Shown here in pieces: positions 62,510 through 64,000 of a stretch of DNA of 64,000 nucleotides. The notes beneath the pieces were generated by a model, which saw only the letters and a list, made by a program, of their open reading frames with translations, was not told where the DNA came from and did not search any database. Both the position numbers and the translations under genes were made by a program. Numbering within the stretch: the first letter of the stretch is position 1; every line of letters starts with the position of its first letter. The stretch lies in NCBI GenBank assembly GCA_933228895.1, contig OW121846.1:5363915-5427914 (forward strand). Direction: 5' to 3'. This DNA is from Platycnemis pennipes (Eukaryota > Arthropoda > Insecta > Odonata > Platycnemididae).

Positions 62510-63380
62510 ATGATAAGCAAGATTAAGGAAAGGAGTGAGACGAGGTTGTGCATTGTCTCCTGCAATTTTTAATGCTTACATCAAGAGAGCCATCAACGAC
62601 AACAGAGAGGCTTCAGGAGTGAATATCCATGGGAAAAAAATTAGTACGCTGTGACATGGCAGTCATGGAGACAGAGGATGATTTGAAGAAGATTTTAGTA
62701 ACCATTGAAAGGACAATGGCCAGATATCCACTGAATATCAATAAGAAGAAATATAAGATATTGGTGTGCAGCAAGAGAGAAGACACCAAAACCAACGTAA
62801 AACTAGAAAAACAAAAAGGAAGAGGTAAAAGAGTTCTGTTACCTTGGAAGCTGAGTAATCAACGATGGACAAAGCAAGAAAGAAATAGTCAGTAGAATAA
62901 CTTAGGCAAACAGAAGCCCATCAAAAGAAGAATCTACTTACATCTGGAATTACAAGGGTAGAATTAAGGAAACAATTCATCAGGATGTACATCTGGAGCA
63001 TGTTTCTTTACTGCAGTGAGGCATGGACGATGATAGCAGCGGAGATGAAAAGGGTGGAAGCATTGGAAATGTGGTGCTACAGAAGAATGATGAAGATAAA
63101 ATGCATCGACCGAGTGACAAACGAAGAGGTCTTGAGAAGAGTGGGAGAAAAGAGTGAGCAAACAACTCTAAAAAGAGGACAACTTTATCGGCCATATGTT
63201 AAGACATGATGGCCTGATGAAGGCAATCGTTGAGGGAAAAGTGAACAGGATGTACAGCAAAGAATGGCCTCATATTGGAACAGGTCATGAAGGATGTGAA
63301 AGCGAGGAATAGTGTTAATATGAAGAGGTTGATGAATAGAAGAATCAAGTGGAAATCTGTGTCAAACCAATCCTAGGATT
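62510..63380 (+). pseudogene. RTE-like LINE reverse transcriptase C-terminal part
   Basis: Decayed plus-strand text in the order of RTE-type elements: GV-type box then CLLQFLMLTSREPS (about 62550), METEDDLKKILVTIERTMAR and NINKKKYKILVCSKREDTKT (62629-62895), then MYIWSMFLYCSEAWTM and ALEMWCYRRMMKIKCIDRVT, NEEVLRRVGEKSE (62985-63209), followed by frameshifted tail. The catalytic DD box is not recognisable, as the sequence around 62640 is disrupted. Inactive. Confidence 0.75.
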
Positions 63381-63669
63381 GTTGACCGATGATGATATTA
63401 ATAGAAAGATATTGAAATTTTCCAGAGAAGTAAAAATTTATATCGGCTAGTTTCGATGCTACTACATCATTGTCAAGTGAAGCTTTCTATTTACCAAAAA
63501 GTATATATATTGGTGCAGGTCAGTGGGGGGAGGGGGGGGGGGAGGGAGAAACAAGGAAGGAAAGAGGAGGGATGAGGTTGGTGAGTGGGTGAGAGGGGCA
63601 GGTCAGTGCATTAAAACAGAAAACTTTCGGGAGCAACCCCCTTCTCTTCTCTAACCACACAACGATGGT
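63381..63669. other. PLE-type tail motif and G-rich tract
   Basis: Holds a hairpin-GAAA motif on the minus strand (63451-63476) like those of the PLE tails, then a G-rich run (63525-63545) and purine-rich sequence resembling the complement of a PLE 3' UTR. Confidence 0.4.
63451..63476 (-). ncRNA. Hammerhead-like core near the right edge
   Basis: Minus strand: TTGACAA, stem TGATG...GCATC, then GAAAC. Again U3 and A8 rather than C3 and G8. The stem is short. Confidence 0.35.
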
Positions 63670-64000
63670 GCAGAATTCCATATATTGGCCATCTATCTAA
63701 CAAAATTGTGAACACACTCCCAAAAGAGAAATACAGTGTCCTTTTACACCCCCATGAATCTTTCTAAGTTAATCAGCAGACCCAAAGATAAAGTGGACAT
63801 ACAAGGCAGATACGGGGTTTATGCACTAGAATGTGATTCCTGCAAAGAAATATATGTAGGCCAAAGAGGCAGAAACTTCCATACGAGAATCAAAGAACAT
63901 CGGAAGTGCCTTGTGAAAGGACAGGACACGTACACAGTCACCAAGCATCTTATGGACACAAGTCATCAGTGCAGTTGTGTCCCAAATATTTTACAAGTGG
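63670..64000 (+). pseudogene. Penelope-like element of another lineage: GIY-YIG domain (runs off the window)
   Basis: IPYIGHLSNKIVNTLPKEKY (about 63680) is the segment that follows RT in many PLEs. After a frameshift near 63765 come LISRPKDKVDIQGR, GVYALECDSC, IYVGQRGRNFHTRIKEHRK and VTKHLMDTSHQC. GVY...YVGQ..R...R..EH is a typical GIY-YIG nuclease with the catalytic Arg and the downstream His region. The linker lacks the CKRPRCK pattern of PLE1-3. The C-terminus lies outside the window. Confidence 0.8.

Overview
The window is eukaryotic and reads as part of a large, transposon-packed arthropod genome. There are no bacterial operons. Nearly all recognisable coding sequence belongs to mobile elements typical of arthropods: Penelope-like elements (PLEs), BEL/Pao and Ty3/Gypsy LTR elements, CR1/Jockey-like and RTE-like LINEs, Tc1-like and hAT DNA transposons, a tRNA-derived SINE and several MITEs. 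The species cannot be named from the sequence. Only one short segment (13196-13414) looks like an exon of an ordinary host gene, and that call is weak.

Layout. 1-4.3 kb: an unclassified segment split by MITE copy 1, then unassigned sequence. 4.3-11.5 kb: a cluster of five PLE copies on both strands, separated by (TA)n tracts; one carries a 327-bp inverted terminal repeat and two are fused head to head. 11.8-14.4 kb: decayed element protein, the possible host exon and a foldback. 15.1-19.8 kb: a Tc1-like element with roughly 300-bp TIRs, a D-x37-E transposase, a GT-AG intron-like interruption and an inserted LINE tail. 20.1-21.5 kb: a hAT deletion derivative with an exact 8-bp target-site duplication (TSD). 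23.2-24.1 kb: a reverse transcriptase/RNase H remnant. 25.0-31.0 kb: a Gypsy element with very short LTRs, broken in its integrase by a 1.5-kb PLE-derived foldback that itself carries a SINE.

32.3-46.7 kb is one old BEL/Pao element used as a landing site again and again. It holds a LINE, a hAT fragment with MITE copy 2, a hAT element of the ZMYM1-like type (8-bp TSD) and MITE copy 3. Inside that hAT element sits a young Gypsy-type element (LTRs differing at 4 of 927 positions). Its single open frame encodes a Gag with an N-terminal PHD-like zinc finger; protease, RT and integrase are missing.

46.8-64 kb holds LINE tails, a decayed transposase/YqaJ-exonuclease gene, old PLE pieces, a TE-poor AT-rich 4-kb stretch, a 580-bp hAT foldback, an RTE LINE remnant and, at the right edge, a PLE of a different lineage that runs off the window.

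Most interesting observations: (1) the PHD-Gag non-autonomous LTR element; (2) PLE tails carrying hammerhead-ribozyme-like cores, several with a paired C3-to-U and G8-to-A change relative to the consensus; (3) the PLE-type foldback with a canonical hammerhead-like core in each arm; (4) the intron-like interruption in the Tc1-like transposase. All family calls come from reading motifs; no database search was run.
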